DNA of 64,000 nt, taken from NCBI RefSeq assembly GCF_003325355.1, contig NZ_CP030850.1, positions 4,891,501 through 4,955,500 of the forward strand, read 5' to 3'. Source of the stretch: Runella rosea. Its GTDB lineage: Bacteria > Bacteroidota > Bacteroidia > Cytophagales > Spirosomataceae. The notes under the pieces were generated by a model. That model made no database searches. It worked only from the letters and a program-made list of their open reading frames with translations, and was not told the DNA's origin. Below are positions 48,074 to 55,744 of the stretch, in pieces; the first letter of the stretch is position 1; each line of letters opens with the position of its first letter. The position numbers and the translations under genes are program-made.

Positions 48074-49366
48074 ATGTCTAAACCCTCTACCCAAAACTCG
48101 CTTTTTGGACTTCCCGTGATTGTGGCCGCCCTAGGCTATTTTGTTGATATTTATGATTTATTATTATTTGGTATTGTACGTGTTCCCAGTCTAAGAGACT
48201 TAGGACTGAATGAGCAGGAAGTGTCGGCCATTGGTGCTTCCATCATCAATTGGCAGATGGGCGGCTTGCTCCTTGGAGGTATTCTTTGGGGAGTATTGGG
48301 CGATAAACGTGGTCGCCTTTCGGTGCTTTTTGGTTCTATCATCACTTACTCCATTGCCAATGTGTTGTGCGGATTTATTCAAGATACGCCTTTCATGTCA
48401 GCGCCTGATTTATATAAATATTTACGCTTTATTGCAGGAATTGGCTTAGCTGGTGAACTAGGAGCAGGCATTACGCTAGTTTCTGAAATTCTGCCTAAAG
48501 AGTTGCGGGCCATTGGCACGTCGTTGGTGGCGGGCATTGGCCTTCTGGGTGCCGTTGTCGCTTATTTTACTGTCGAAATCTTTGGAGATTGGCGTATTGC
48601 TTATTTTGTGGGTGGAGGCTTGGGCTTCGGGCTGTTGTTGCTTCGTATTGGGGTGATTGAGTCAGGAATGTTTACGGAGGTCTCCGGGCAAAAGCATGTC
48701 GCCAAAGGTGATTTTTTGTCGTTTTTTACCAATTGGGAACGTTTCACGCGCTACATGAAGTGTATCGGTATTGGATTGCCTACGTGGTTTGTTATCGGAA
48801 TTTTGGCCACGTTCAGCAATGAGTTCGGCAAAGCACTCGGTATTTCCGAACCCATCAAGCCCGGCTTAGCCATTATGTGGTGTTATGTTGGTTTGGCGGG
48901 CGGCGACTTGGCTAGCGGTTTTCTCAGTCATTATTTTCATTCGCGCAAGAAAGCCGTGGCGGCTTTGATGGCTTTTTCAGGAATATTCAGCATTATTTAT
49001 CTCTACGCAGGGGTCAATACTCCCTTTGCTTTATATAGTCTTTGTACCCTAATGGGCTTTGGGATTGGCTACTGGGCTATGTTTGTGACAATCGGCGCCG
49101 AGCAGTTTGGTACCAATTTGCGCGCTACGGCCGCTACCACCATTCCCAATATGGTTCGTGGTATGGTGATTCTGATGACCACGCTTTTTGCGGGCTTCAA
49201 AACTGGTACTTTGGATGTTTTTGGGGCTTTCGAGCTTACCGTACCGCAGTTGGGTGTGATTGGTGCGGGTACTTTAGTGGGTATCATCAGCTACGCCTTA
49301 GGTTTTTATTCTACCCTGACCGTTCCTGAAACGCACGGCAAAGACCTTGATTTTATTGAAGAATAA
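48074..49366 (+). CDS. MFS transporter, tandem copy 1
   Basis: 430 aa, ATG, 12 predicted spans. MFS marks are WGVLGDKRGRLSVL between spans 2 and 3, FIAGIGLAGELGAGITLVSE in span 4 (family's charged/Gly-rich pattern, as in the metabolite:H+ symporter and SLC22-like groups), YFVGGGLGFGLLLLRIGVIE and the PETHGKDLDFIEE tail. The start VAALGYFVDIYDLLLFGIVR has the Asp/Tyr motif D-x-YD often seen in sugar/organic-acid porters. It is a paralog of the next gene, with most of the N-terminal half conserved. Substrate unknown. Confidence 0.9.
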   Translation: MSKPSTQNSLFGLPVIVAALGYFVDIYDLLLFGIVRVPSLRDLGLNEQEVSAIGASIINWQMGGLLLGGILWGVLGDKRGRLSVLFGSIITYSIANVLCGFIQDTPFMSAPDLYKYLRFIAGIGLAGELGAGITLVSEILPKELRAIGTSLVAGIGLLGAVVAYFTVEIFGDWRIAYFVGGGLGFGLLLLRIGVIESGMFTEVSGQKHVAKGDFLSFFTNWERFTRYMKCIGIGLPTWFVIGILATFSNEFGKALGISEPIKPGLAIMWCYVGLAGGDLASGFLSHYFHSRKKAVAALMAFSGIFSIIYLYAGVNTPFALYSLCTLMGFGIGYWAMFVTIGAEQFGTNLRATAATTIPNMVRGMVILMTTLFAGFKTGTLDVFGAFELTVPQLGVIGAGTLVGIISYALGFYSTLTVPETHGKDLDFIEE

Positions 49367-49378
49367 ATAATCTCTCTT

Positions 49379-49418
49379 AAACCTCACCCTTAATCCTTCT
49401 CCTTGCCAAGGAGAAGGA
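49379..49418 (+). repeat. REP-like hairpin just before the second MFS start
   Basis: CCTTCTCCTT (49395-49404) and AAGGAGAAGG (49408-49417) pair around GCC, preceded by AAACCTCACCCTTAAT. The pattern CCTCACCC...CCTTCTCCTTGCC is like a dispersed intergenic repeat found in many cyanobacteria and Bacteroidota. The stem ends 8 bases before the ATG at 49426, so it may hide the ribosome start site. Confidence 0.6.
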
Positions 49419-49425
49419 AATATTT

Positions 49426-50646
49426 ATGAGCAAAATCTCTTATCGTGCGCTTTTTACGTTGCCTGTCATCGTTTCGGCATTGGGCTTCTTTGTGGATGTG
49501 TATGATCTCTTGATTTTCAGTATCGTACGGGTGCCGAGCCTGCAATCAATGGGATATTCAGAAGCGGAAGTCTCTAAAATCGGAACTTTTATTTTTAACT
49601 CTCAACAGGCGGGATTGCTGGTAGGTGGGATTTTGTGGGGAGTTTTGGGCGATAAAAAAGGACGGCTATCGGTGCTGTTTGGCTCTATTATTACCTATTC
49701 ATTGGCCAATATTGCCTGCGGTTTTGTACAAGAACCCAATACCTACGCCTTACTGCGGTTTGTGGCGGGGGTAGGTCTCTCGGGAGAAATAGGCGCGGCA
49801 ATGACCCTTGTTACCGAGATTATTCCCAAAGAGATTCGTAGCCTTGGCCCTACGATTGTGGCGGCGGTGGGCTACTTAGGGGCGGGAGCAGCTTATTTAA
49901 CGCAAGAATGGTTTGAGTGGCGCACGGCGTATATGGTTGGCGGTGGTATGGGGCTGTTGTTGCTTTTGCTGCGGATTCGGGTATTTGAGTCGGGGTTGTT
50001 TGAAGAAATGAAACAATCGAAGGTAAGTCGAGGGAATTTCTTTTATCTTTTTAGCAGTTGGCCCCGGTTTATTAAATACTTCAAATGCGTTATGATTGGT
50101 ATTCCAACGTGGTTTGTGGTGGGTATTTTGGGCACTTTTGGCAATGAGTTCGGCAAAGCGCTCGGTATAGCCGAGACGATTTCGCCGGGCAAGTGCGTAA
50201 TGTTTATTTATTTTGGACTCACAGCGGGCGACTTTTTCAGCGGTCCACTCAGTCAATGGCTGCAGTCGAGACATAAAGCCATTGGCTACCTGATGTTTTG
50301 CGGGGCGGTTAGCGTGGGTATTTATTTATACGGTGGAATTTCATCTCCTTCGGTGTTGTATGCGGTCTGCTTCTTGTCGGGGATATGTACGGGCTACATC
50401 GGTCTGTATTTGATGATGGTGGCTGAACTTTATGGTACCAACCTCCGCGCCACCGCTACTACTTCTGTGCCAAGCGTAGTACGAGGCATGGCGATTCCTA
50501 TGACGCTTGCTTTTCAGGCCTTCAAACCTTCTTTGGGGGCTTTGGGAGGGGCTGCGTTATTGGGCTTGCTCTGTTATGGCATTGCGCTTTTTTCGCTTAC
50601 CCGAATCGAAGAAACCTACGGCAAAGAGCTGGATTTTGTAGAATAA
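49426..50646 (+). CDS. MFS transporter, tandem copy 2
   Basis: 406 aa, ATG, 12 predicted spans. Same architecture as the previous gene: ALGFFVDVYDLLIFSIVRVP, GGILWGVLGDKKGRLSVLFG, FVAGVGLSGEIGAAMTLVTE, PTWFVVGILGTFGNEFGKAL and the tail ETYGKELDFVE. It is shorter because the loop after span 3 lacks the 'APDLYKY'-type insertion. Tandem arrangement and similarity show a duplication, followed by divergence. Both may import related substrates. It is preceded by a REP-like hairpin and followed by a terminator. Confidence 0.9.
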   Translation: MSKISYRALFTLPVIVSALGFFVDVYDLLIFSIVRVPSLQSMGYSEAEVSKIGTFIFNSQQAGLLVGGILWGVLGDKKGRLSVLFGSIITYSLANIACGFVQEPNTYALLRFVAGVGLSGEIGAAMTLVTEIIPKEIRSLGPTIVAAVGYLGAGAAYLTQEWFEWRTAYMVGGGMGLLLLLLRIRVFESGLFEEMKQSKVSRGNFFYLFSSWPRFIKYFKCVMIGIPTWFVVGILGTFGNEFGKALGIAETISPGKCVMFIYFGLTAGDFFSGPLSQWLQSRHKAIGYLMFCGAVSVGIYLYGGISSPSVLYAVCFLSGICTGYIGLYLMMVAELYGTNLRATATTSVPSVVRGMAIPMTLAFQAFKPSLGALGGAALLGLLCYGIALFSLTRIEETYGKELDFVE

Positions 50647-50657
50647 ATATTGAGTAG

Positions 50658-50683
50658 GGGCGGGGTTTACCTCCGCCCTTTTT
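50658..50683 (+). terminator. Terminator after the second MFS gene
   Basis: GGGCGG pairs with CCGCCC (with an uneven loop GGTTTACCT), followed by TTTTT. It lies 12 bases after the stop. Confidence 0.75.
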
Positions 50684-50723
50684 CGTAATTATATGCTGTT
50701 GATTAGATGCAGAGGCAAGACGT

Positions 50724-50765
50724 AGACGTAAGAGGGCAGACGTAAGAGGGCAGACGTAAGAGGGC
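50724..50765. repeat. Three tandem copies of a 14-base repeat with a REP-like hairpin
   Basis: AGACGTAAGAGGGC is repeated exactly three times (50724, 50738, 50752) and begins a fourth, AGACGCT, that enters the hairpin GGGCAG (50762-50767)/CTGCCC (50777-50782). A degenerate copy (GGCAAGACGT) precedes. Read on the minus strand the right end is GTAGGGGCAGGCC...GTCTGCCC, a common dispersed-repeat style. Confidence 0.75.
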
Positions 50766-50797
50766 AGACGCTAGGCCTGCCCCTACGGTTTTTAATT

Positions 50798-51871
50798 TTA
50801 TCTCAAATTCACTTCTCCGTATTTCGAGACAATTTTTACTTTAGTTCCGCTGCCGTTACCAAATTTGCCCACGTATTGTTTGGTCATGCGGGGGCTGTGG
50901 CGGTTTGCATCATCTTTGCGGTCGTCGTCGTTTTGGGTGAACGAAACCTTGCGATCACCAGGGTACTTGAAGCCACCGTAGCTTACCGTAATATCAAAGT
51001 TACAGTCATTGTTTTCCATTGGAATGGTGACGGACGAATAACTTGCCTGAATGTCAACGTTATCGGCCGATTCATTCAATTGGTCAATTCTGAAGCCGCC
51101 CGAAAAACTGAGTTTGATTTTGCTGGAACCCTTTAAGTTGCCGATGCGTCCGCCAGAATAGCTGATTTGGCCGTCGAGGGTTTCTACTTCACCGATTTTC
51201 ATTTTTCCAAACTTATTGTTCAACACAATATTGTTGGCTTTGTCTAATTCGAGGGTTGAGTAAGCAATATCAAGGTTTCCGTTGAGCAAGTGCTGAATTT
51301 CGGCTTTACCGTAGGCTACATCAATGTCATTTTTACTGCCTGACAAATCGGTGGCAATAAAACTCCCGTACTTGGATTCAATCACGAGCGGTGCTTTGAA
51401 AAAGGGGATATTTGTATTGCCAAAACGGTTCTTGACGGTCAATGGCGTGTTTTTGGGCATTGATACTGTGTAATCAATTTGTACAAAGTTCTTCTCGCCG
51501 TTGTTACTTTTCCAGCTCCAGTTTGAATTGCCGTTTTTGTTGATAATGGTACGTATGCTGATTTGATTCCCTTCTTTTTTGTCTTCAATACTTACACCAT
51601 CCAAATACTGCTGAACGCGCTCGTCGCTGTTGGCATTGGCGGTGATGCTGATGTCAACGCGGATTTCACTTTTGTCCCAAAGGTTGATTTTTACCTGTCC
51701 GAATTGATTGTCAATCAGTAAGGTTTCTTTGGTCGAAACGTCATACATTTTAATGACGGATTTCTTTTTCTCGATGCTGCCGTATTCGCTGGCACAGACG
51801 CTGAGGGTACATAATAAGCCGATAATTATTAACCAATAACTACCTGACTTATATGAGTTTATCGTTTGCAT
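50798..51871 (-). CDS. DUF4097-type surface-associated beta-helix protein of the ECF operon
   Basis: 357 aa, ATG. A signal or anchor (about 10-27: YWLIIIGLLCTLSVCAS) precedes a repetitive beta-rich region with the DUF4097 look: LLIDNQFGQVKINLWDKSEI, VKNRFGNTNIPFFKAPLVIE, SKYGSFIATDL, NIVLNNKFGKMKIGEVETL and SYGGFKYPG, each a strand-turn unit. The protein probably forms a right-handed helix or stacked sheets in the periplasm. It is the third gene of a sigma/anti-sigma operon and overlaps the anti-sigma gene by 23 bases, so it may sense or report envelope stress. Function is unproven. Confidence 0.8.
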   Translation of the reverse strand: MQTINSYKSGSYWLIIIGLLCTLSVCASEYGSIEKKKSVIKMYDVSTKETLLIDNQFGQVKINLWDKSEIRVDISITANANSDERVQQYLDGVSIEDKKEGNQISIRTIINKNGNSNWSWKSNNGEKNFVQIDYTVSMPKNTPLTVKNRFGNTNIPFFKAPLVIESKYGSFIATDLSGSKNDIDVAYGKAEIQHLLNGNLDIAYSTLELDKANNIVLNNKFGKMKIGEVETLDGQISYSGGRIGNLKGSSKIKLSFSGGFRIDQLNESADNVDIQASYSSVTIPMENNDCNFDITVSYGGFKYPGDRKVSFTQNDDDRKDDANRHSPRMTKQYVGKFGNGSGTKVKIVSKYGEVNLR

Positions 51872-52517
51872 GGTTGTTTTTGTTTTTGATGCGTTGGATA
51901 ATATCCAACTGTTGGTTCAATAGGTCAATCTGCCATTGCAGGTTCTGAATCATGGCCTGAATCACCGTTTCCTGGTTGGGGTTCTTCGGAAGGTCGGCTT
52001 TCAGGTTTTGATATGAGCGCTCAAGCTGATCCAGTTCTACTGCAAATTCTTTATAAAGGGCGGGGTCACTTTCCGTCATTTGACGCAACTCCGCCCGTTT
52101 GTTATCAATCAATTGGGTGTATTGAGTCACTTGTTTGGCGTAGCCAGGATTGGAAAATGCCACTTCGGGTGCTTCAGTAACTCCATAATTTTGATTTACT
52201 CGGTAACCTACCCAACCCAGCCCGACAACGAGTGCGATGGAGGCCGCAATGCGCCAATTCAGGTTTTTGCTGACTTTCCTGAAAAATGGGTTATAGCTAC
52301 CGCCATTCTGAAAATCTTCGTGGACAATTTGGTTAAGTACTGTCTCTTGCGAAGTTTCTTTTGTGGGCACTTCTGGGAGTATATGCTCGCCTGCTGGCGT
52401 AATCTCTTCAGCTTTGGGTAATTTTTCACTCAACCGACTCCAAAGGTCATCAGAAGGCTCATGCACATCAAATGCCTCGCGGTTGTCTCTGACGAATCGT
52501 TGCAGTTTATCTTTCAT
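51849..52517 (-). CDS. Putative anti-sigma factor, single-span
   Basis: 222 aa, ATG. The N-terminal cytosolic portion has RFVRDNREAFDVHEPSDDLW, the segment that opens many Bacteroidota anti-sigma-like proteins encoded with ECF sigma genes. One span (about 93-112: RIAASIALVVGLGWVGYRV) is followed by a periplasmic helical part with KQVTQYTQLIDNKRAELRQM and LNQQLDIIQRI. No zinc HxxxCxxC motif. It starts 72 bases after the sigma gene and overlaps the DUF4097 gene. Role inferred from the operon. Confidence 0.7.
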   Translation of the reverse strand: MKDKLQRFVRDNREAFDVHEPSDDLWSRLSEKLPKAEEITPAGEHILPEVPTKETSQETVLNQIVHEDFQNGGSYNPFFRKVSKNLNWRIAASIALVVGLGWVGYRVNQNYGVTEAPEVAFSNPGYAKQVTQYTQLIDNKRAELRQMTESDPALYKEFAVELDQLERSYQNLKADLPKNPNQETVIQAMIQNLQWQIDLLNQQLDIIQRIKNKNNHANDKLI

Positions 52518-52589
52518 TTTCTTGGTATTTTTGGTACGCAGTGTTGATTATTAAATACTTATTGTACATTAATATTCTCTACTTGCGGC

Positions 52590-53189
52590 TCAATTGTCAC
52601 TTCTATTACTTAATAGTTCCAATAATTTTTTCTTTCCCCGCATGTATTGCGTGCGGGAGGTACTTTCACTGATGTTGAGGATTTCACCGATTTCTTCGTG
52701 GTCGTATCCTTCAAACAAATACAGAGAAAGAACGACTCGATATCCTTCGGGGAGTTGGGCAATTCCTCTTCGAACGCGTTCAACGTCCATTTGAATACCT
52801 TCTTCGTCTGTCGGAGCATCGTCGGCAATGTCGTGGTCATCATCTCCGTAGCCATAGCCTTCGATGTCAACAAGTTGCATTTTTCGTTGACGGAGGTGAT
52901 TGATGGCTTTATTGACCACAATCTGCTTCAGCCACGCCCCAAACGTGGACTGCCCCCTGAACGTATGTAAATTGCAAAAAGCATCCAAAAACGCTTCTTG
53001 CAGCACGTCTTCGGCTTCCCCAATATGGTTTACCACCCGTACACATACGTTCAACATGGATTTCGAATAAAGCTTGTACAGTTCATACTGGGCTTTTCTA
53101 TCTCCTTGTTTACAGCGTTCAACGAGTTCGACGTGTTTGTCTATGTAATGTTTAGGTTCCAATCGGCTGTATTTTCGAGGTAATGACAA
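52590..53189 (-). CDS. ECF-type RNA polymerase sigma factor
   Basis: 199 aa starting at TTG (53187-53189); an in-frame TGA lies upstream and no ATG fits. Region 2 (about 30-95): YELYKLYSKSMLNVCVRVVN, HIGEAEDVLQEAFLDAF and STFGAWLKQIVVNKAINHLR. An acidic linker (YGYGDDDHDIADDAPTDEEG) leads to region 4 (about 135-190) with LPEGYRVVLSLYLFEGYDHEE and the recognition helix SESTSRTQYMRGKKKL. Its upstream gap holds a 22-bp palindrome and a GTAAC sequence on its strand. Confidence 0.93.
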   Translation of the reverse strand: MSLPRKYSRLEPKHYIDKHVELVERCKQGDRKAQYELYKLYSKSMLNVCVRVVNHIGEAEDVLQEAFLDAFCNLHTFRGQSTFGAWLKQIVVNKAINHLRQRKMQLVDIEGYGYGDDDHDIADDAPTDEEGIQMDVERVRRGIAQLPEGYRVVLSLYLFEGYDHEEIGEILNISESTSRTQYMRGKKKLLELLSNRSDN

Positions 53190-53222
53190 TGGATAAAATC
53201 AAATGTTGCATCGATTTGAAAA

Positions 53223-53244
53223 AAAATGTTTTGTAAAACATTTT
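53223..53244. promoter_or_regulatory. 22-bp palindrome between the ECF operon and corA
   Basis: AAAATGTTTT (53223-53232), GT, AAAACATTTT (53235-53244): perfect 10-bp arms. It lies 34 bases before the sigma start and about 100 bases before corA. It may be a repressor or activator operator. Confidence 0.55.
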
Positions 53245-53314
53245 CACCGTTACACACTTCAAAACATAGTGACAAAATCTGCAAAATGCGCGTAAAATCC
53301 TAAAATCAATTGGC

Positions 53315-53322
53315 TAACTTTG
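53315..53322 (+). promoter_or_regulatory. TAACTTTG -7 box before corA
   Basis: TAACTTTG overlaps the frame that starts with TTG at 53310; it implies transcription starts after that codon and the real start is the ATG at 53346, 24 bases later. No clear -33. Confidence 0.5.
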
Positions 53323-53345
53323 GCGCAAATGAAGCAGAAAGAGGT

Positions 53346-54290
53346 ATGGTCAGGATATATTATCGTGAAGGCAAGCAGATTAAACGTGAAACCGACGTCC
53401 GGGAAATAGGGCATCTGAAAAGCATTTTGTGGATAGATTTACAATCGCCCACCCAGGAAGAAGAAGAATGGGTGGAGACAAAGTGTGATATTAGTTTTCA
53501 AACCCCGCAAGAGATTGTCGAAATTGAGAGCAGTTCGCGGTATTTTGAACAAAATAATACCATCAACGCTAACTCCAATTTCCTCAAAATCAGTGCAGAG
53601 GGCTACGTTATTTATCCTGTCTCGATTTTGATTCGGGAGGGGGTACTGTTTACTTATAGAAGCGGAGATTCCAAGACTTTCGCCGATACAGTGCGAAAAA
53701 TGAAGGTGAGTCAGGAAACGTTTCAGAGCGGGGTAGACATGTTGTTGCTGCTACTCGAAACTAGAATCGAAAGCGATGCGGATGTGTTGGAAGGTTTATC
53801 AAAAGATATTTCAAACATCAGCAAAGACCTTAACCGGGAACAAAAAGCAAAACAGGATATTCTGCTGAAGATTAACATGATGCAGGAGAATACCATGCTC
53901 CTACGCGAAACCATCATCGACAAGCAGCGCGTATTGTCGGGCATTTTGAGAAGTCAGTTTTTTCCTGAAGACCGTAAAGAGCGTCTGCGTATTGTTTTGA
54001 AAGATATAAGTTCGTTGCTTGAATACAGCACCTTCAACTTTGAGCGACTGGAGTATCTTCAAAATACGTTTATGGGCTTGATTAATCTTGAACAAAACCA
54101 AATCATCAAGATTTTTACCGTTTTCACCATCATCTTTATGCCCCCCACATTGATTGCGGGGATTTTTGGGATGAATTACAGCATTTTACCCACAAGTACG
54201 CATCAGTATGGATTTTGGTTTTCGTTACTGCTGATGGCCTGTTCGATGGCTGGAATGTGGTTTTTCTTTAAGCGAAAGCACTGGATTTAA
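53346..54290 (+). CDS. corA: CorA-family magnesium/cobalt channel
   Basis: 314 aa from ATG at 53346; a TTG at 53310 would add 12 residues but falls in the promoter. The N-terminal cytosolic funnel (1-230) includes WIDLQSPTQEEEEWVE and a long coiled helix with LEGLSKDISNISKDLNREQK. The first membrane span ends in the selectivity signature GMN at 275-277 (IFGMNYSILP), followed by the second span and a basic FFKRKHWI tail, as in all CorA pentamers. It imports Mg2+. Genes of the ECF operon are divergent; a bidirectional terminator follows. Confidence 0.94.
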   Translation: MVRIYYREGKQIKRETDVREIGHLKSILWIDLQSPTQEEEEWVETKCDISFQTPQEIVEIESSSRYFEQNNTINANSNFLKISAEGYVIYPVSILIREGVLFTYRSGDSKTFADTVRKMKVSQETFQSGVDMLLLLLETRIESDADVLEGLSKDISNISKDLNREQKAKQDILLKINMMQENTMLLRETIIDKQRVLSGILRSQFFPEDRKERLRIVLKDISSLLEYSTFNFERLEYLQNTFMGLINLEQNQIIKIFTVFTIIFMPPTLIAGIFGMNYSILPTSTHQYGFWFSLLLMACSMAGMWFFFKRKHWI

Positions 54291-54318
54291 AATCGTTAAG
54301 ATTAGAGGGGCAAATTAT

Positions 54319-54357
54319 AAAAAGAGAAGGGTAGCCAACGGCTACCCTTCTCTTTTT
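54319..54357. terminator. Bidirectional terminator between corA and the skp-like genes
   Basis: An 18-bp perfect stem (AAAAAGAGAAGGGTAGCC with its complement) around AAC, with A and T runs at both sides. Convergent transcripts end here. Confidence 0.92.
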
Positions 54358-54380
54358 ATAGGCTACAAAGATAAAACTGC

Positions 54381-55040
54381 TTAGTTTTTCTTCACGGGAG
54401 CAGGTGTTGCAGGCTTGTTAGCTGCGGGCTGCTGTGGAGTAGTTGCTGGCTTTAATTGCTGAACGGCAGCTTCGGCAGCGGCTTTTTGCTGCTTTTCGAT
54501 TTCGGCAGGATCAACGCCTAATTTCTTCAACACAAGGTTGCTTACGTTCAACTCGTCAGAACCAGCAAACAGAATGATTGGGGTGGTTTGTGCACCACCG
54601 TCCATATTGAGGATGTAGGTATAGCTGTTTTCTTTACCCACCGCTTCAATAGCCGTGTTGATTTTAATCAATACTGGCTGAATCAATTGCTGTTGTTTTT
54701 TCTGCAATGATTCCTGTGAAGTGCGTTGAAAATCTTGAAAATCTGTTTGAAGACGGCTCAGTTCCTTTTCTTTATCAGCACGGATGATTTCCGACCACTT
54801 AGTTGCGTTTTGCTCGTAGGCTTTATATTTATCTTCAAACTCCTTCTGCTTGTCCTGCATTGCTTTTTGAATTTGTTGCTGCTGGATTTGGAGTTCGTTT
54901 TCGATTTTTTTGCTTTCGGGTAATACTGACAAGATATAGTCTACATTGGTCCAACCGATTTTAGGGGCTTGTTGGGCTTTCGTTTCTACTCCGATTAAAG
55001 CTACAATGGCTATTAGGGCCACGATGAATTTGCTCTTCAT
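54381..55040 (-). CDS. OmpH/Skp-family periplasmic chaperone (copy 2)
   Basis: 219 aa, ATG. Signal peptide (MKSKFIVALIAIVALIGVET), then a Skp-like core: IGWTNVDYILSVLPESKKIE, a long coiled coil from ELQIQQQQIQKAMQDKQKEF to LQKKQQQLIQPVLIKIN, and the second small beta segment ENSYTYILNMDGG. A Pro/Ala-rich tail ends the protein. Skp binds unfolded outer-membrane proteins in the periplasm and delivers them to BamA, which is encoded upstream. It begins 6 bases after copy 1 stops. Confidence 0.92.
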   Translation of the reverse strand: MKSKFIVALIAIVALIGVETKAQQAPKIGWTNVDYILSVLPESKKIENELQIQQQQIQKAMQDKQKEFEDKYKAYEQNATKWSEIIRADKEKELSRLQTDFQDFQRTSQESLQKKQQQLIQPVLIKINTAIEAVGKENSYTYILNMDGGAQTTPIILFAGSDELNVSNLVLKKLGVDPAEIEKQQKAAAEAAVQQLKPATTPQQPAANKPATPAPVKKN

Positions 55041-55046
55041 TTTTAT

Positions 55047-55664
55047 CTACTGTTTTGGTTTGGTTGTTTTATTTGGGGTATCCGTTGCATTTGGTTTAGC
55101 CGCAGGCGTATTAACGCCGGGTGTACTCGTTTTATTATTTTTCGTGTCTGTTACTAAGCCCAATTCTTCCATTACATAATCAGTGTAATCATGGACGGGG
55201 TTTGAATAGATAATGACAAAATCACTTGATTTGTCAAGCAGCATATCCAATCTCCGTTGCCGACATACGCGCTCACTGGCTTTGTATACTTGGTCGGTAA
55301 TGGGTTTGATGAGTTCTTTTTTCTTTTGAAACAGCAACCCTTCAAAGCCGAAAATTTTATTGTTATACTCTCTTGCTTCGCGTTCTTTGTCGTTGATTTC
55401 CTGCTGGCGTTTGCGTTTCATTTCGTCCGTCAGCAATACTTCTTCGGCTTGGTAGAGGCGTTGCAGCTTGTCTATTTCGGCATATTTATCCTGAATTTCC
55501 TTGGCCCAACGATCTGAAAATTTATCCAATTCGGCTTGCGCTTTTTGATAATCAGGCATTTTTGTCGTTACATACTCCATATCGATATACCCTAATTTCT
55601 GGGCTGATAATGAGTAGGTTACTAGAACAAACTGCAAAAGTAGTAAAAGCCGGCGGGTTTTCAT
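55047..55664 (-). CDS. OmpH/Skp-family periplasmic chaperone (copy 1)
   Basis: 205 aa from ATG at 55662-55664, which begins a signal peptide (MKTRRLLLLLQFVLVTYSLS); a longer frame to 55700 only adds charged residues before it. Core: KLGYIDMEYVTTKMPDYQKA, a coiled coil (AELDKFSDRWAKEIQDKYAE...) and a second strand region SDFVIIYSNPVHDYTDYVM. The Thr/Pro-rich tail resembles that of copy 2. It lies 80 bases after bamA and 6 bases before copy 2. Together the two genes give two Skp-type chaperones. Confidence 0.92.
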   Translation of the reverse strand: MKTRRLLLLLQFVLVTYSLSAQKLGYIDMEYVTTKMPDYQKAQAELDKFSDRWAKEIQDKYAEIDKLQRLYQAEEVLLTDEMKRKRQQEINDKEREAREYNNKIFGFEGLLFQKKKELIKPITDQVYKASERVCRQRRLDMLLDKSSDFVIIYSNPVHDYTDYVMEELGLVTDTKNNKTSTPGVNTPAAKPNATDTPNKTTKPKQ

Positions 55665-55744
55665 ACATCTTTTGGATTTTGAAGACCGGATAATAGGCAT
55701 CGCTTTTTCTCTTTTTCAACGCCCGGTATCCAAAATCTGCTTTT

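Noticed and set aside
50724..50765. Possible CRISPR array
   Set aside because: Units are 14 bases with no spacers between them and no cas genes exist in the window.
53310..53345. TTG start for corA
   Set aside because: The TAACTTTG box overlaps this frame, and the ATG at 53346 gives the normal CorA N-terminus.
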